From the NCBI GenBank assembly GCA_016788905.1, contig JAEURZ010000004.1:36622-100621 (forward strand): DNA of 64,000 nt. Reading direction: 5' to 3'. The notes beneath the pieces are model-generated. The model was not told the origin of the DNA. It did not search any database and saw only the letters and a list, made by a program, of their open reading frames with translations. A program made the position numbers and the translations under genes. This document shows, one piece after another, positions 27,867 through 38,908 of the stretch. Source of the DNA: Elusimicrobiota bacterium. GTDB taxonomy: Bacteria > Elusimicrobiota > Elusimicrobia > FEN-1173. Within the stretch, counting starts at the first letter, position 1; each line of letters starts with the position of its first letter.

Positions 27867-29834
27867 TTACTCGTAACGCAGCGCTTCGATGGGGGAAAGG
27901 AGGGAAGCTTTTCTCGCGGGCCAAAACCCGAAGACGATTCCGACACTCACTGAGAAAACAAAAGCCAGGAGAACCGCGGGCAGTGAAACTGGGGCGGCCC
28001 ATCCTGCGACGTTCGATAAAAAGAGGGAGACCCCGGTTCCCACGGCGATCCCCATCACACCCCCCAATGTTGAAAGAGTGGCCGATTCGATGAGGAATTG
28101 AAAGAGGATCGCCCGTCGCGGCGCCCCGACCGCTTTCCTCAATCCGATCTCCCGTGTTCGTTCAGTCACAGACACCAGCATGATGTTCATGATCCCGATC
28201 CCCCCCACCAAAAGCGATATGGCCGCAACAATTCCCAAAAGAAGGGTGAAGGTCTGGGTGGTCCCCGAAAGAGCCGCCTGAATGTCCGCCATATTCCGAA
28301 TGTTAAAATCGTCCTCTTTAAAATCGGGGAGCCGGTGCGCTCGGCGCAGGAGGAGACGGGCGACTTCCATCACCTGAGGAATCGATTCCGGAGAATCGCA
28401 TTCCAGGGCAATGTGGCTGTAATAGAGGGTCCCCACCACCCGTCGCATGGCGGTGGACAGGGGGATCAGAGCCACATCGTCTTGGTCTCGGAACGGGGAA
28501 GATCCTTTCATGGGAAGGATCCCAATCACCTTGAACTGAATGCGGTTCATCTTGATGAACTTGTCCACGGGATTTTCCGTTCCAAAGAGTGTGTTCACGG
28601 TGGTCTGTCCCAGCAAGGCCACTCGTGCTTGTTCCTTGTTTTCTGTATCGGTGAAGAATCGGCCGTAAAAGGGCGCGGCGTTCCGCATGGAAGCGTACAG
28701 GGGGGTCGCTCCGGTCACTTCAACGTTGGTATTCTTATCCCCATAGACCAATTGGGCGTTCCCGTTTACGTTTCCTTCCACGCGGAGCACATGGGGGATC
28801 CCCGCGAGAAGCTTAACGTCCCCTTCCGTTAGCCGGCTGACACTTCCGGCGGCCCCCCGCACCCCGCCCATGGAAGGCCTTTCCGGCCGGATCATGAGGA
28901 GGTTGGACCCCAGGCTGGCCAGGCGCGCTTCAATGGCTTTCTGCGCCCCCGTTCCGACAGCCAACATGGCGATCACCGCGGCCACCCCAATGAGAATGCC
29001 CAAAACCGAGAGCGCGCTTCGCGCCTTGTTGGTCCCTAGGGCGCGAAGCGCGGTGGCGGCATACTCCTTAATTTGAGCCAGGCTCAGGCGGCGTGTCGTT
29101 GGGGACGCCTCTTGGGATAAGGAAGGAAGAGAAGCGGATCGGGGCAATTGAGAAATGTTTTGTTCGTCCGAAACAATTTGCCCGTCTTTAATTTTAATGA
29201 CACGCCGGGCGTGAGAAGCGATTTCCGCTTCATGGGTGACCAAAATAACGGTGAGGCCCGAACGGTGCAAACGGTCCAGTTTTTGAAGTATTTCTTCCGC
29301 CTGCTCCGAAGCCAGGTTCCCCGTGGGTTCGTCCGCAAAGAGAATTTTGGGGCGATTGGCGAGGGCTCGTGCGATCGCCACCCGTTGTTGTTGGCCTCCC
29401 GAGAGCTCGTTCGGTTTGTGCCCCATTCGGTCGGCAAGCCCCACCTCCGTGAGGAGTTCCCGGGCGCGTTCGAGCCGATGGGGGACTGTCGAATAAATCA
29501 TGGGGAGCAAGACGTTGTCTTGGGCACTGGTGCGGGCCAAGAGATTAAACATCTGGAAAACGAATCCGATGGTTTGGGATCGGAGGGCGGCGCCCTCATC
29601 GTCCGAAAGGTTCGCCACGTCCCAACCGGCCAAACGGAACGAACCGGAGGTGGGGCGATCCAAAAGGCCCATGATTTGCATCAATGTGGTTTTCCCCGAT
29701 CCGGAGGGGCCCATAATGGCGACGAACTCGCCCTCTTCAATCGTGAGGTTAATGCCCTTTAAAATAACAAGGTCTTCCTTGGCCCGCGCCAGGCGGTAGG
29801 AACGGGTTATGTTTTTGAGTTCGAGGATCGCCAC
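27867..29834 (-). CDS. macB: MacB-type ABC exporter (ATPase fused to FtsX-like permease)
   Basis: 655 residues from GTG 29834, two bases after the macA-like stop. Residues 1 to about 225 are an ABC ATPase (Walker A GPSGSGKT, signature LSGGQQQR, Walker [11 protein letters not shown]). A membrane helix follows near 275 ([18 protein letters not shown]), then the large periplasmic MacB_PCD-type domain and three C-terminal helices with the FtsX motif [14 protein letters not shown]. It works with the adaptor and TolC encoded just upstream to push substrates (macrolide-like drugs, peptides or lipids) across the outer membrane. Confidence 0.93.
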   Translation of the reverse strand: MAILELKNITRSYRLARAKEDLVILKGINLTIEEGEFVAIMGPSGSGKTTLMQIMGLLDRPTSGSFRLAGWDVANLSDDEGAALRSQTIGFVFQMFNLLARTSAQDNVLLPMIYSTVPHRLERARELLTEVGLADRMGHKPNELSGGQQQRVAIARALANRPKILFADEPTGNLASEQAEEILQKLDRLHRSGLTVILVTHEAEIASHARRVIKIKDGQIVSDEQNISQLPRSASLPSLSQEASPTTRRLSLAQIKEYAATALRALGTNKARSALSVLGILIGVAAVIAMLAVGTGAQKAIEARLASLGSNLLMIRPERPSMGGVRGAAGSVSRLTEGDVKLLAGIPHVLRVEGNVNGNAQLVYGDKNTNVEVTGATPLYASMRNAAPFYGRFFTDTENKEQARVALLGQTTVNTLFGTENPVDKFIKMNRIQFKVIGILPMKGSSPFRDQDDVALIPLSTAMRRVVGTLYYSHIALECDSPESIPQVMEVARLLLRRAHRLPDFKEDDFNIRNMADIQAALSGTTQTFTLLLGIVAAISLLVGGIGIMNIMLVSVTERTREIGLRKAVGAPRRAILFQFLIESATLSTLGGVMGIAVGTGVSLFLSNVAGWAAPVSLPAVLLAFVFSVSVGIVFGFWPARKASLLSPIEALRYE

Positions 29835-29836
29835 GC

Positions 29837-30832
29837 TTAGCGTTTCGAGGGAGAGCTTGACGTTGCCCCATTGTCTTTGGGTTTCCTCTGGCTTCCAAAG
29901 GCAAGGGGACTGCTCTGGGGGCCCCGTTGGGGCACGTACCGACCCCGCGTCAAAAAGACTTGGTCCCCGGGGATCAACCCCGAAAGAACTTCAATTTTGT
30001 CTCCGCTCTCGATTCCTGTTTTGATGTCCCGGGGGATCGGTTTCCCCTCGGGGCCCTGCACCAAAACCTGAGGAGGACCAACCGCTGGAATCTGGACGGC
30101 ACTGGCCGCCACAAGAATTGCGCTGGGGTTCCGACGCACGACAAATCGAACGTTCGCTGTCATTTGGGATCGAAAAAAGGAAGGGATCTCCGCAGGGAGG
30201 ACTTTGACGCCGTAGGTGATCACATTGGATACGTTTTTCCCTTCATACAAAATGTCGGAAACTCTCCCCTCAACGGGGACGTCCGGATACGCATCGAGCG
30301 TGATGCGGGCCGGCATGCCGATGGTGACCCGACCAATATCGGATTCATCCACCTGCGCCAGGACAATCAGCGTATCGGACATGGCGAAGAGAACGCTACT
30401 CGAATCGACTGTTTGCCCAACCACCACGTTGCGTAAAATTACAGTACCCGAGAGAGGGGCCACAATGGGCGTGGCCTTGTAGTCGTCCTCCCATCGTTTG
30501 AAGACGTCGGTCCCCTGGGCCCGGGCCGCGTCCAGGATAGCGGCCCGATCGCTGGAACTCATCCAGGCCATGATCTTCCCTTTCGATAAAACACTCCCTT
30601 CATCGACGAGAAGGTTTTCGATCCGCCCCGCCATGGGGGGCTTGATTTCGATCCGGTTCAACGGAACGATGGCCCCAGTGGCGTCCACCGATTCCTCGAT
30701 AGGCCCTTCTGTCACAAGGGTGGTGGACTGGGTTTGGGCCCTTGTCCCATCGGCTTTTGTTGATTTCCAATACCACGCCCCTGCCAATATTCCTGTGAAG
30801 AGAATCGTGGTGATCAACTTTTTTTTTGACAT
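29837..30832 (-). CDS. macA: MacA-like periplasmic adaptor (HlyD/RND membrane fusion protein)
   Basis: 331 residues from ATG 30832. An upstream extension in frame overlaps tolC and is rejected. It has an N-terminal membrane anchor (LITTILFTGILAGAWYW), the biotinyl-lipoyl-like half motifs (VPLNRIEIKPPMAGRIENLLVDEGSVLSKGKIMAW and IVAPLSGTVILRNVVVGQTV), a beta-barrel and a membrane-proximal domain. The coiled-coil hairpin is short. It bridges MacB to TolC and is encoded between them. Confidence 0.9.
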   Translation of the reverse strand: MSKKKLITTILFTGILAGAWYWKSTKADGTRAQTQSTTLVTEGPIEESVDATGAIVPLNRIEIKPPMAGRIENLLVDEGSVLSKGKIMAWMSSSDRAAILDAARAQGTDVFKRWEDDYKATPIVAPLSGTVILRNVVVGQTVDSSSVLFAMSDTLIVLAQVDESDIGRVTIGMPARITLDAYPDVPVEGRVSDILYEGKNVSNVITYGVKVLPAEIPSFFRSQMTANVRFVVRRNPSAILVAASAVQIPAVGPPQVLVQGPEGKPIPRDIKTGIESGDKIEVLSGLIPGDQVFLTRGRYVPQRGPQSSPLAFGSQRKPKDNGATSSSPSKR

Positions 30833-30834
30833 GG

Positions 30835-32112
30835 TTACTCCTCGAGAGGGATTCCGATCGCGCTTTCCCAGGTGGCTTGAGCCACGGCCGCGGTGAGCTG
30901 AGCCTGAATGGCTTTCCGTTCTTGATTCACCCGATCGGATACGATGATTTCCCAATTGTCATAGGCCAAGAGCCCGCTGGTGTAACGAACATCGGCCTCG
31001 TCGTTTCTCTGGCGTGCCGCGGCCCGTAAGGCCTCTTGCACCCGAGCCTGTTCCGTCGCTCCCGCGTAAGCGGACCAAGCGGTTTCCATTTGGACCATAG
31101 CCTGGTTGCGGACAGAATGGTAATCCCATTGCGCCTTTTCCAGATTTTTCTTTGACGCGGTGATCCCGTGAAGGACCGCGGTAGGGCCACCGCTGAATAA
31201 CGGATAATTCAGCACCCCGCTCCATGTCCAGCCGGTGTCCTCCCTTGGAAATTCATGGGCACCCGTGCGAAACCGGGTGTAGTGAGTGGAGAGCGTCGGC
31301 CACAGGGCACTCCGGGAACGAGCCACCTCGGACTCCTGGAGGGTGATGCTGATTTTCTGGAGAAGGACGTCGGGCCGACCATCCACCCGTTGCTCGACAG
31401 TGGGGAAATCGGGGGGCGCCCGTGTGTCCAGCGATCCCACGACCGGGCGCTCGTTGACCGAGGGGAGGCCGAGGTATCGGTAGAGCGTTCGCTGGTCGGC
31501 GCGAGCCCGACGGTGAGCCTGGGCCAAGTCGGCCGCCGCTTCCAGTGACTGGGCTTCGGCGCGGAGTTTATTCCCATTGGATTCCCGGCCCGATTCATAG
31601 CGAAGGGTGACGAGTTCCGCGCTCTTTTTTCGAATTTCTTGGATGGTGTGTGAAACGTCAATATCTTTTCCATCAAAAACGCGGCGGAGGAACGCCGTTC
31701 GGAGATCGTAACGCAGTTGGGCCGAAGCTTGTTTCTGACGCGCTTCCGCCTGGCTCACCAGGGCCGAGGCGGATCGGATTTCGGCGACGCGAGAAGCGTC
31801 CCACAGAGAAAGATTTGCGGAAAGCTGCGCTTCCCAAAGACCAGCCCCCTCACGTTGGGAATCCGCGTAACTGTTGGACAAGGCGAACCCCGGAAGAAAC
31901 CCGTTAAAACTCTCCCGGTAAGAAGAGACCTTCGCTTCTTTTCCGGCTCGGGAAGAGGCCAAATCGGGGTTGTGGCGGAGGGCAAGGGCAACACACTCTT
32001 CCCAGGAAAGGGGGACGTCTGTTGGGGGTTCTGCCCCGAACGATAGGGCACCCCAAAAACAGAATAAACCCACCCAACCCAATTTGCGCTTGTTCACTCC
32101 GGCTCCTTTCAT
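30835..32112 (-). CDS. TolC-family outer membrane channel
   Basis: 425 residues with an N-terminal signal peptide (RKLGWVGLFCFWGALSFGA) and two outer-membrane-efflux-protein repeats rich in coiled-coil (LSWEECVALALRHNPDLASSRAGKEAKVSSYRESFNGFLPG). First gene of the tolC-macA-macB operon. It would form the outer membrane exit duct for the MacAB pump. No N-terminal Cys for lipid anchoring is seen at the predicted cleavage site. Confidence 0.92.
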   Translation of the reverse strand: MKGAGVNKRKLGWVGLFCFWGALSFGAEPPTDVPLSWEECVALALRHNPDLASSRAGKEAKVSSYRESFNGFLPGFALSNSYADSQREGAGLWEAQLSANLSLWDASRVAEIRSASALVSQAEARQKQASAQLRYDLRTAFLRRVFDGKDIDVSHTIQEIRKKSAELVTLRYESGRESNGNKLRAEAQSLEAAADLAQAHRRARADQRTLYRYLGLPSVNERPVVGSLDTRAPPDFPTVEQRVDGRPDVLLQKISITLQESEVARSRSALWPTLSTHYTRFRTGAHEFPREDTGWTWSGVLNYPLFSGGPTAVLHGITASKKNLEKAQWDYHSVRNQAMVQMETAWSAYAGATEQARVQEALRAAARQRNDEADVRYTSGLLAYDNWEIIVSDRVNQERKAIQAQLTAAVAQATWESAIGIPLEE

Positions 32113-32167
32113 TTAGGTCCCACAGCGGGGCACCACGATAGCCCGCAGGTTGGACGACGGTCCACCT

Positions 32168-32212
32168 CAAAAAGTGTCGGGCCAACAGGGAAGGTCTTCC
32201 CCGCTGGCCCGA
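32168..32212 (-). terminator. Rho-independent terminator after yceI
   Basis: On the minus strand, arms at 32212-32196 and 32193-32177 (TCGGGCCAGCGGGGAAG and its near complement) form a stem of about 17 base pairs with one or two mismatches, followed by a CACTTTTTG tract. It lies 22 bases beyond the yceI stop. Confidence 0.85.
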
Positions 32213-32233
32213 TGAAGAAAAGAGAGGACCCCT

Positions 32234-32818
32234 TTATTTTTGAGGTCGGGGACGGGTGAACTCCACTTGGAGGTCAATGGCCACCGTGTCGGATATTAAA
32301 GCGGAGGGACCATAGGAAATGTTGAAGTCACGCCGATTAACCAAAAGCGTCCCTTCCACCCCAACCACGGTGAGAGGGGCCATGGGATGATCTTTGGGCT
32401 CCGACATGGTGAACGGGATCGTGACTGGTTTCGAGACCCCTTTCATGGTCAAATTTCCCGTAACCGCGAAACCGGTCTCCGTCTTCGTGACGTTTTGACT
32501 CTTAAACGTTACCGTTGGAAATCGGGCCACATCAAAGAAATCTTCATTTCGCAAATGGTCGTCCCGTTTCGTGTCGTTGGTGTTGACACTGGCGGCAGCG
32601 ATCACGATTTCAACAGAGGATTTCCCTATATTTTTTGAATCGAGTTTGAGGGTCCCAGACACTTTGGGAAAAACACCTTTGACATTCGAAATACCCAAAT
32701 GACGTACCGAGAACCCCACCGTGGTGTGAGAGGGATCGACGGTGTACGTGTCTGAGGCCGCAAGGGTGCCTGCCAACGCCAGGGCCATCAAAGAAAGAAG
32801 TATGTTTTTGGAACGCAT
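32234..32818 (-). CDS. YceI-family periplasmic protein
   Basis: 194 residues with a cleavable signal peptide (ILLSLMALALAGTLAASD) and the YceI lipocalin-like barrel (YTVDPSHTTVGFSVRHLGISNVKGVF...RDDHLRNEDFFDVARFPTVTFKSQNV). YceI proteins bind polyisoprenoids in the periplasm. A GGAGGTCCC ribosome site precedes the ATG. The gene appears monocistronic, with its own terminator. Confidence 0.95.
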   Translation of the reverse strand: MRSKNILLSLMALALAGTLAASDTYTVDPSHTTVGFSVRHLGISNVKGVFPKVSGTLKLDSKNIGKSSVEIVIAAASVNTNDTKRDDHLRNEDFFDVARFPTVTFKSQNVTKTETGFAVTGNLTMKGVSKPVTIPFTMSEPKDHPMAPLTVVGVEGTLLVNRRDFNISYGPSALISDTVAIDLQVEFTRPRPQK

Positions 32819-32891
32819 GGGACCTCCAGAAATGAATTCGTTTTTATTCGCTCTAGCTGTAACGATTTCAACACCAAAAAGTTCCCCGTTG

Positions 32892-33473
32892 TTATTCCGT
32901 CGACAAAAGTTTTTTTCGTTTTCGCCACACCAGCCACAGGACCAGAATACCGGTTGTTCCCAGTAGAGCCCCCGTCAAAACACCAACGACGAGGTCGGAC
33001 CGGGTTCGGCCAAGAGATTCATGCAAGAGCATCACCCGGAGGGATCCTGTGGGAGTAGAGGCTGTTCCGGATACGGCGTAGGTCCCTTCCTCGTAAGGTT
33101 CAAATTGAAAGAGAGGACGCCCGCCCTGGGGGCCTAAAACCTGGACCGTGATGTCGGACCCGCTTTGAACAGGGACGGATTCGCCGGTGGCCACCTCTGT
33201 GACGGTCACATAAAGACTGTTGGGTTCGAAGGAAGATCCGGGAGCAGGAAGTCCCACATAGAGCCCCGATTTAAGTTTGAGATTCACCGTTCCGGGGAAA
33301 TCCACCGGATGGGTTCCCCGGTTCAATGCGGAGACAACCGACCCCCCCGCGATGCCTACGACAATGAATCCCAGAACGATCAGGACCGCCCCGAGGGTAT
33401 ATCCTGATTTAATCCAAGAGGGAGGCACTTTCTTGGTTTGCGGAGGAAGACGATAAATGTTTTGTTGGTTCAT
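32892..33473 (-). CDS. membrane protein with two helices and extracytoplasmic beta domain
   Basis: 193 residues. Helix 1 (about 22-47, YTLGAVLIVLGFIVVGIAGG) and helix 2 near the C-terminus (VVGVLTGALLGTTGILVLWLVW) flank a domain of about 110 residues that looks beta-rich (VNLKLKSGLYVGLPAPG...ITVQVLGPQGG). The C-terminus is basic (RKRKKLLSTE). The ATG overlaps the SDR stop (TAATG). No family recognised. Confidence 0.72.
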   Translation of the reverse strand: MNQQNIYRLPPQTKKVPPSWIKSGYTLGAVLIVLGFIVVGIAGGSVVSALNRGTHPVDFPGTVNLKLKSGLYVGLPAPGSSFEPNSLYVTVTEVATGESVPVQSGSDITVQVLGPQGGRPLFQFEPYEEGTYAVSGTASTPTGSLRVMLLHESLGRTRSDLVVGVLTGALLGTTGILVLWLVWRKRKKLLSTE

Positions 33474-34228
33474 TAGTTTAAGTGGCGACCGCCGTCCACA
33501 CGAAGAGTTTCACCGGTCACGAAATCAGATTGAACCAAATATAGGACCGCTTGAGCGATCTCTTTCGTTCCTCCCCAGCGGCCCAGGGGGGTATTCACTA
33601 AAACTTCCCGGTTCGCTGCAGCCGAAAGACCGGCAGGCGCCAGGAGGGGTCCCGGGGCAATGGCATTCACAAAAATATCAGGGGCCAGCTCCAGGGCCAA
33701 CACTTCTGTTAGTCCTTTGAGTGCGGCCTTTGCCGTGTAGTAAGGGATGTAATCTTTGTAACGGGGACGGCCACTGGCCGCCACCCAATCCACGAAATGA
33801 ACAATTCGTCCCCCCCCCATTTTTCGCATCACGGGGACGGCCAAGAGAGAAAGTTCATAAGCGCTCCGGAGGTCGATCGCCATGTTTTTCTCGAAAGCCG
33901 TGGCGCGGAGTGATTTTTTTTTGAGGAGTTCCTTTAAAGGTGTTCTCTCGTAGTGAGAGGCCATATGGACCAGGATGTCGAGTCGTCCGAGTTTCCGAAC
34001 AACACGGGGAACCAGAAGGTTAAGATCTGAGAGGCGTTCGAGATTGGCGCGGAGAGCGAGGCCGCGGACCCCCAGGGATTTTGCCCGATGGACCGTTCCC
34101 AATGCCGTGGTCCGTGAGGTGCGGTAAGACACAGCGATCGAACACCCGGCGCGGGCGAGGGCATCGGCTACCCCTTGGCCCACACGCGTTCCCCCTGTAA
34201 TAAGCGCTACTTTCCCACGGAGTTCCAT
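33473..34228 (-). CDS. short-chain dehydrogenase/reductase
   Basis: 251 residues from ATG 34228, which places the Rossmann motif at the usual distance. NAD(P) motif TGGTRVGQGVA (an atypical glycine loop), catalytic YxxxK as YYTAK, and a C-terminal GETLRVDGGRHLN as in FabG/pteridine-reductase-like SDRs. TGGTRVG resembles the TGGARRIG loop of pteridine reductases, so a pterin or acyl substrate is possible but not determined. It is transcribed with the downstream membrane protein. Confidence 0.85.
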   Translation of the reverse strand: MELRGKVALITGGTRVGQGVADALARAGCSIAVSYRTSRTTALGTVHRAKSLGVRGLALRANLERLSDLNLLVPRVVRKLGRLDILVHMASHYERTPLKELLKKKSLRATAFEKNMAIDLRSAYELSLLAVPVMRKMGGGRIVHFVDWVAASGRPRYKDYIPYYTAKAALKGLTEVLALELAPDIFVNAIAPGPLLAPAGLSAAANREVLVNTPLGRWGGTKEIAQAVLYLVQSDFVTGETLRVDGGRHLN

Positions 34229-34324
34229 GGTGGAATTTAACCACATCCCGCGCGACAAGACAAACACACCTTGAAATTTATTGGTTTTTCCCCCATACTT
34301 TGGGAAGAATCGAAGGAGGAAAAA

Positions 34325-34885
34325 TTGATCGGATCAAAACTCTTGTTTCTCCCTCGCCGCCGCTATTTTGTGAATCGGTCGCTCCAGGGACGATTGGTCC
34401 TGGGAATGGTGTCGGCCGCGGTTTTATCGTTTATCTTTGTTCTGGTGGACTACTATTTAAGCTTTGGACGGAACGCGGGCTGGAGTGCGGAAATGTTGGA
34501 GATTTTCATCAAAGCTCAAAAATTGCCCCTGATCCAATTGCTGGTTTTTATTTTTGTCCTCGTCTTCGTTACGATCTATCTCTCTCACCGCGTGGCGGGA
34601 CCCTTGATCAATTTGGAGAAATCCTTGGCCCGGGTAGCGGAAGGGGATCTCACCACGCGTCTTCAGCTTCGACCGAAAGATGAACTCAAAGATATTCGAG
34701 ACGCTTTTAACCAGATGATGAACGCCCTTCATTCTCGGGTTTCCGACGAGAGAGGTCGGGTTAAGGAAGTGCGTCATTTACTGGACCACCTGGTGGCTTC
34801 GCCGGATCTCACGTCGGCTCAGGTGGCTGAAATCAATCGAGCCCTCGCGCTGCTTCGCCTTCCATCCAGCGACTTTAAACTTTAA
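34325..34885 (+). CDS. HAMP-domain membrane protein without output domain
   Basis: 186 residues from TTG 34325, chosen because GGAGG lies five bases upstream; an ATG at 34271 has no such site. Two membrane helices (LVLGMVSAAVLSFIFVLVDYYL and LPLIQLLVFIFVLVFVTIYL) flank a short loop. A HAMP linker follows (SHRVAGPLINLEKSLARVAEGDLTTRLQLRPKDELKDIRDAFNQMM), then a short helical tail. There is no kinase, cyclase or methyl-accepting domain, so it probably signals through a partner. It is divergent from the SDR gene. Confidence 0.8.
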   Translation: MIGSKLLFLPRRRYFVNRSLQGRLVLGMVSAAVLSFIFVLVDYYLSFGRNAGWSAEMLEIFIKAQKLPLIQLLVFIFVLVFVTIYLSHRVAGPLINLEKSLARVAEGDLTTRLQLRPKDELKDIRDAFNQMMNALHSRVSDERGRVKEVRHLLDHLVASPDLTSAQVAEINRALALLRLPSSDFKL

Positions 34886-34980
34886 AGATCCATCGGCTCC
34901 CTCACAAACGCTTCTTTCACGTTGGTCGTTTCGTTCCCCCTGTTTTCACTCGTTGATGGGAAATAGTAAACTGGACACCC

Positions 34981-35850
34981 ATGAAAATATCCACTTTCCT
35001 TTCGGGAGGAAAAACTCTTTTTTCCTTTGAGTTTTTCCCTCCCAAAAACGACGACGATGTGGTTCATCTGTTGGCCACAGCGAAGACCTTAAAATCCTTG
35101 AACCCCGCCTATATCTCCGTCACTTGGGGCGCTGGTGGGGGAACACGCGGAAAAACATTGGACTTGGTCACCACGATTAAGAAAGATATTGGGATTGAAT
35201 CCATGGCGCATCTCACGTGCGTGGGTGTTGGTCGCAAAGAAATCAATGACATTGTGGTGGATATTCGTTCTCGTGGAATAGAAAATATTTTGGCCTTACG
35301 GGGAGATCCCCCAAAAGGATCGGCCACTTTCGTGGCTCACCCCGAAGGGTTTCTTCACGCCTCGGAATTGGTGGCGCACATACGTCAACAAACGGACCTT
35401 TGCTTGGGAGTCGCGGGATACCCAGAAGGGCACCCCGAATGCCCCAATCGGGAAAAAGATCTCGATCATCTTAAAGAAAAAGTCGATTGTGGCGCTGATT
35501 TTGTTGTGACCCAGTTATTTTTTAACACAGACGATTTTTTGCGATTCCGGGATCGGGTGGTGGCACGGGGGATCCAAAAGCCGGTCGTGGCCGGGATTAT
35601 GCCTGTGACCAACGTCAGTCAAGTCAAACGGTTTACCACTCTCTGCGGAGCGCACATCCCCGTGCCTTTGGCCCTCGCTCTTGACCAGGCCCAGAACAAC
35701 CCCGAGGCCGTCATCCAATTGGGGATCGACCACGCCACGGAGCAGTGTCGTGTCCTCTTGGCGGAAGGGGTGGCGGGGATTCATTTTTATACGCTGAACC
35801 GATCCCATTCCACCGCTGAAATCCTGCGGCGCCTTTCCCCACCTCAATAA
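34981..35850 (+). CDS. metF: 5,10-methylenetetrahydrofolate reductase
   Basis: 289 residues, a stand-alone bacterial-type enzyme without the eukaryotic regulatory domain. Motifs FSFEFFPPKN at the N-terminus, VTWGAGG, LTCVG, ILALRGDPP, GVAGYPEGHPE and VTQLFFN match the FAD-dependent TIM barrel. It supplies 5-methyl-THF for methionine synthesis. It is monocistronic by position and converges on groEL, whose terminator lies just after it. Confidence 0.96.
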   Translation: MKISTFLSGGKTLFSFEFFPPKNDDDVVHLLATAKTLKSLNPAYISVTWGAGGGTRGKTLDLVTTIKKDIGIESMAHLTCVGVGRKEINDIVVDIRSRGIENILALRGDPPKGSATFVAHPEGFLHASELVAHIRQQTDLCLGVAGYPEGHPECPNREKDLDHLKEKVDCGADFVVTQLFFNTDDFLRFRDRVVARGIQKPVVAGIMPVTNVSQVKRFTTLCGAHIPVPLALALDQAQNNPEAVIQLGIDHATEQCRVLLAEGVAGIHFYTLNRSHSTAEILRRLSPPQ

Positions 35851-35856
35851 TCCCCT

Positions 35857-35893
35857 AAAAACCGCGGGCGAGGTTCCGAAGAACCTCGCCCGC
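35857..35893 (-). terminator. strong Rho-independent terminator after groEL
   Basis: On the minus strand a perfect 13 base-pair stem (GCGGGCGAGGTTC) closes on a TTCG tetraloop and is followed by GGTTTTT. It lies between the convergent ends of groEL and metF. It could also act weakly on the plus strand, where no U-run follows. Confidence 0.95.
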
Positions 35894-35919
35894 AAGTGCC
35901 GTTCTGGAGAGACTTTCGT

Positions 35920-37918
<1,999 letters not shown>

Positions 37919-37937
37919 AGAGGCCTCCTTACTTTTG

Positions 37938-37964
37938 TTAGCAATCGATATCTAAGACTGCTAA
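37938..37964 (-). promoter_or_regulatory. CIRCE operator (HrcA site) in groES leader
   Basis: TTAGCAATC, nine spacer bases, GACTGCTAA. Each arm differs at one position from the CIRCE consensus TTAGCACTC-N9-GAGTGCTAA. It lies about 20 bases upstream of groES and about 105 bases downstream of the predicted transcription start. This implies repression by HrcA, whose gene is not in the window. Confidence 0.93.
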
Positions 37965-37977
37965 TTAAACTTCCATT

Positions 37978-38008
37978 AAAAAGCCAAAAATCCCCAAGGG
38001 ATTTTGGC
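37978..38008 (-). terminator. terminator-like hairpin in the groES leader
   Basis: On the minus strand GCCAAAATCCC and GGGATTTTTGGC pair with one bulged T, followed immediately by TTTTT. It sits between the predicted groE promoter and the CIRCE element, so groE transcripts must pass it. It could be an attenuator, or the terminator of the upstream DUF481 gene that groE transcripts partly read through. Confidence 0.7.
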
Positions 38009-38052
38009 CTATTTACCGTCGATCTAGTGCCGTTGTACTATTTCAAAGCAAG

Positions 38053-38069
38053 CACTCGACCATCGAGTG
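38053..38069. promoter_or_regulatory. perfect inverted repeat over the predicted groE transcription start
   Basis: CACTCGA, three bases, TCGAGTG. The arms are perfect and the element covers the expected +1 of the groE promoter. The arm core GCACTC resembles a CIRCE half-site, but the spacing between the GCACTC and GAGTGT cores is seven rather than nine bases. A second operator for HrcA or for another heat-shock regulator is possible. Confidence 0.6.
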
Positions 38070-38074
38070 TGATA

Positions 38075-38103
38075 ATAATAGCGAATTCAAATTGTCGCGT
38101 CAA
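38075..38103 (-). promoter_or_regulatory. sigma-70-type promoter of groES-groEL
   Basis: On the minus strand TTGACG (38103-38098), exactly 17 bases, then TATTAT (38080-38075). Transcription should start near 38068. The -35 overlaps the hairpin that follows the DUF481 gene. Confidence 0.85.
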
Positions 38104-38125
38104 GCCCCTGAGCTGGAAAGGGGCT
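38103..38125 (-). other. hairpin at the end of the DUF481 gene
   Basis: AGCCCCT, nine-base loop, AGGGGCT, directly after the DUF481 stop. No U-run follows (TGACGCG), so termination here would be weak; its last base overlaps the groE -35. Confidence 0.5.
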
Positions 38126-38129
38126 AAGG

Positions 38130-38852
38130 TTAATAATTGATCAGGAGTGATACCAAGGTTGTGCTGTCATCCCGCTTAAAACCCTCGGGAGGTCCGTGGG
38201 CGTGTTTCCACGCGTAGGAAACCTTAAGGGCTAAAGTGCTGGACAGTCCGGCGGTCAGAGCGGTTTCCGTATTGATTCGATATCCATTGGGTTGATCGAG
38301 GTTATGGAGATATTCCCCGTCTTGGGAAACCTTAGATGAATCGGAGAAATGTCGGATGTATTTGGCATACGCCCGACCCGAGCCAAAATCGTTCCGGGGC
38401 GCACTGACGCGTTGTTCATTGATGTAGCCCGCGCCAAATTCGGTGAACAGCTCGTTGGCTTTCGTTTTCACGATCTCTTGCCCCAAACCGAGCGAAAGGT
38501 CCGAGCGGTGACGATACCCTGCAAAACGATCGGATTCCCAGAGCCCCCGTTGAAAGACATAATTCCGTTTGGAGAATTTTCGAGAAAGTTTTTCGCCGGC
38601 GTTGTAAAGTTCGGAGGTCCGCTCTTTGTCGCTTTGCACGTTCAACGCGTTGGCCCAAACGTCCACGACGTATTTATTCTTTTGCCAGTTAAATTTTTCT
38701 CCGGCGCCCAGGGTGAGGGATTGGCTGTTCCCGCTTGCGGACAGGAAGGAAAATTGAGTTTCATTTTTCCAATTCTTCGCCTTTGTCTCGGCGTGGCCTA
38801 TCGCCGACAAGGTTACGCACAAGACCACGGGGAGAATCCATCGTTTTTGCAT
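38130..38852 (-). CDS. DUF481-family (YdiY-like) outer membrane protein
   Basis: 240 residues from ATG 38852 (GGAGGTG eight bases upstream). A signal peptide (WILPVVLCVTLSAIGHA) is followed by a beta-barrel-like body with alternating aromatic and polar residues (KNWKNETQFSFLSASGNSQSLTLGAGEKFNWQKNKYVVDVWANAL) and a C-terminal aromatic end (LLINY), as for outer membrane insertion. DUF481 proteins are salt- or acid-stress linked in enterobacteria; the role here is unknown. Confidence 0.88.
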   Translation of the reverse strand: MQKRWILPVVLCVTLSAIGHAETKAKNWKNETQFSFLSASGNSQSLTLGAGEKFNWQKNKYVVDVWANALNVQSDKERTSELYNAGEKLSRKFSKRNYVFQRGLWESDRFAGYRHRSDLSLGLGQEIVKTKANELFTEFGAGYINEQRVSAPRNDFGSGRAYAKYIRHFSDSSKVSQDGEYLHNLDQPNGYRINTETALTAGLSSTLALKVSYAWKHAHGPPEGFKRDDSTTLVSLLINY

Positions 38853-38908
38853 GGGAAAACACCTCCAAAGGGACATCCTCATCCAATGAGAATACCCGTT
38901 GTTTCAGT

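Noticed and set aside
30833..30955. N-terminal extension of the macA-like gene
   Set aside because: It overlaps the end of the tolC-like gene and has no adaptor features.
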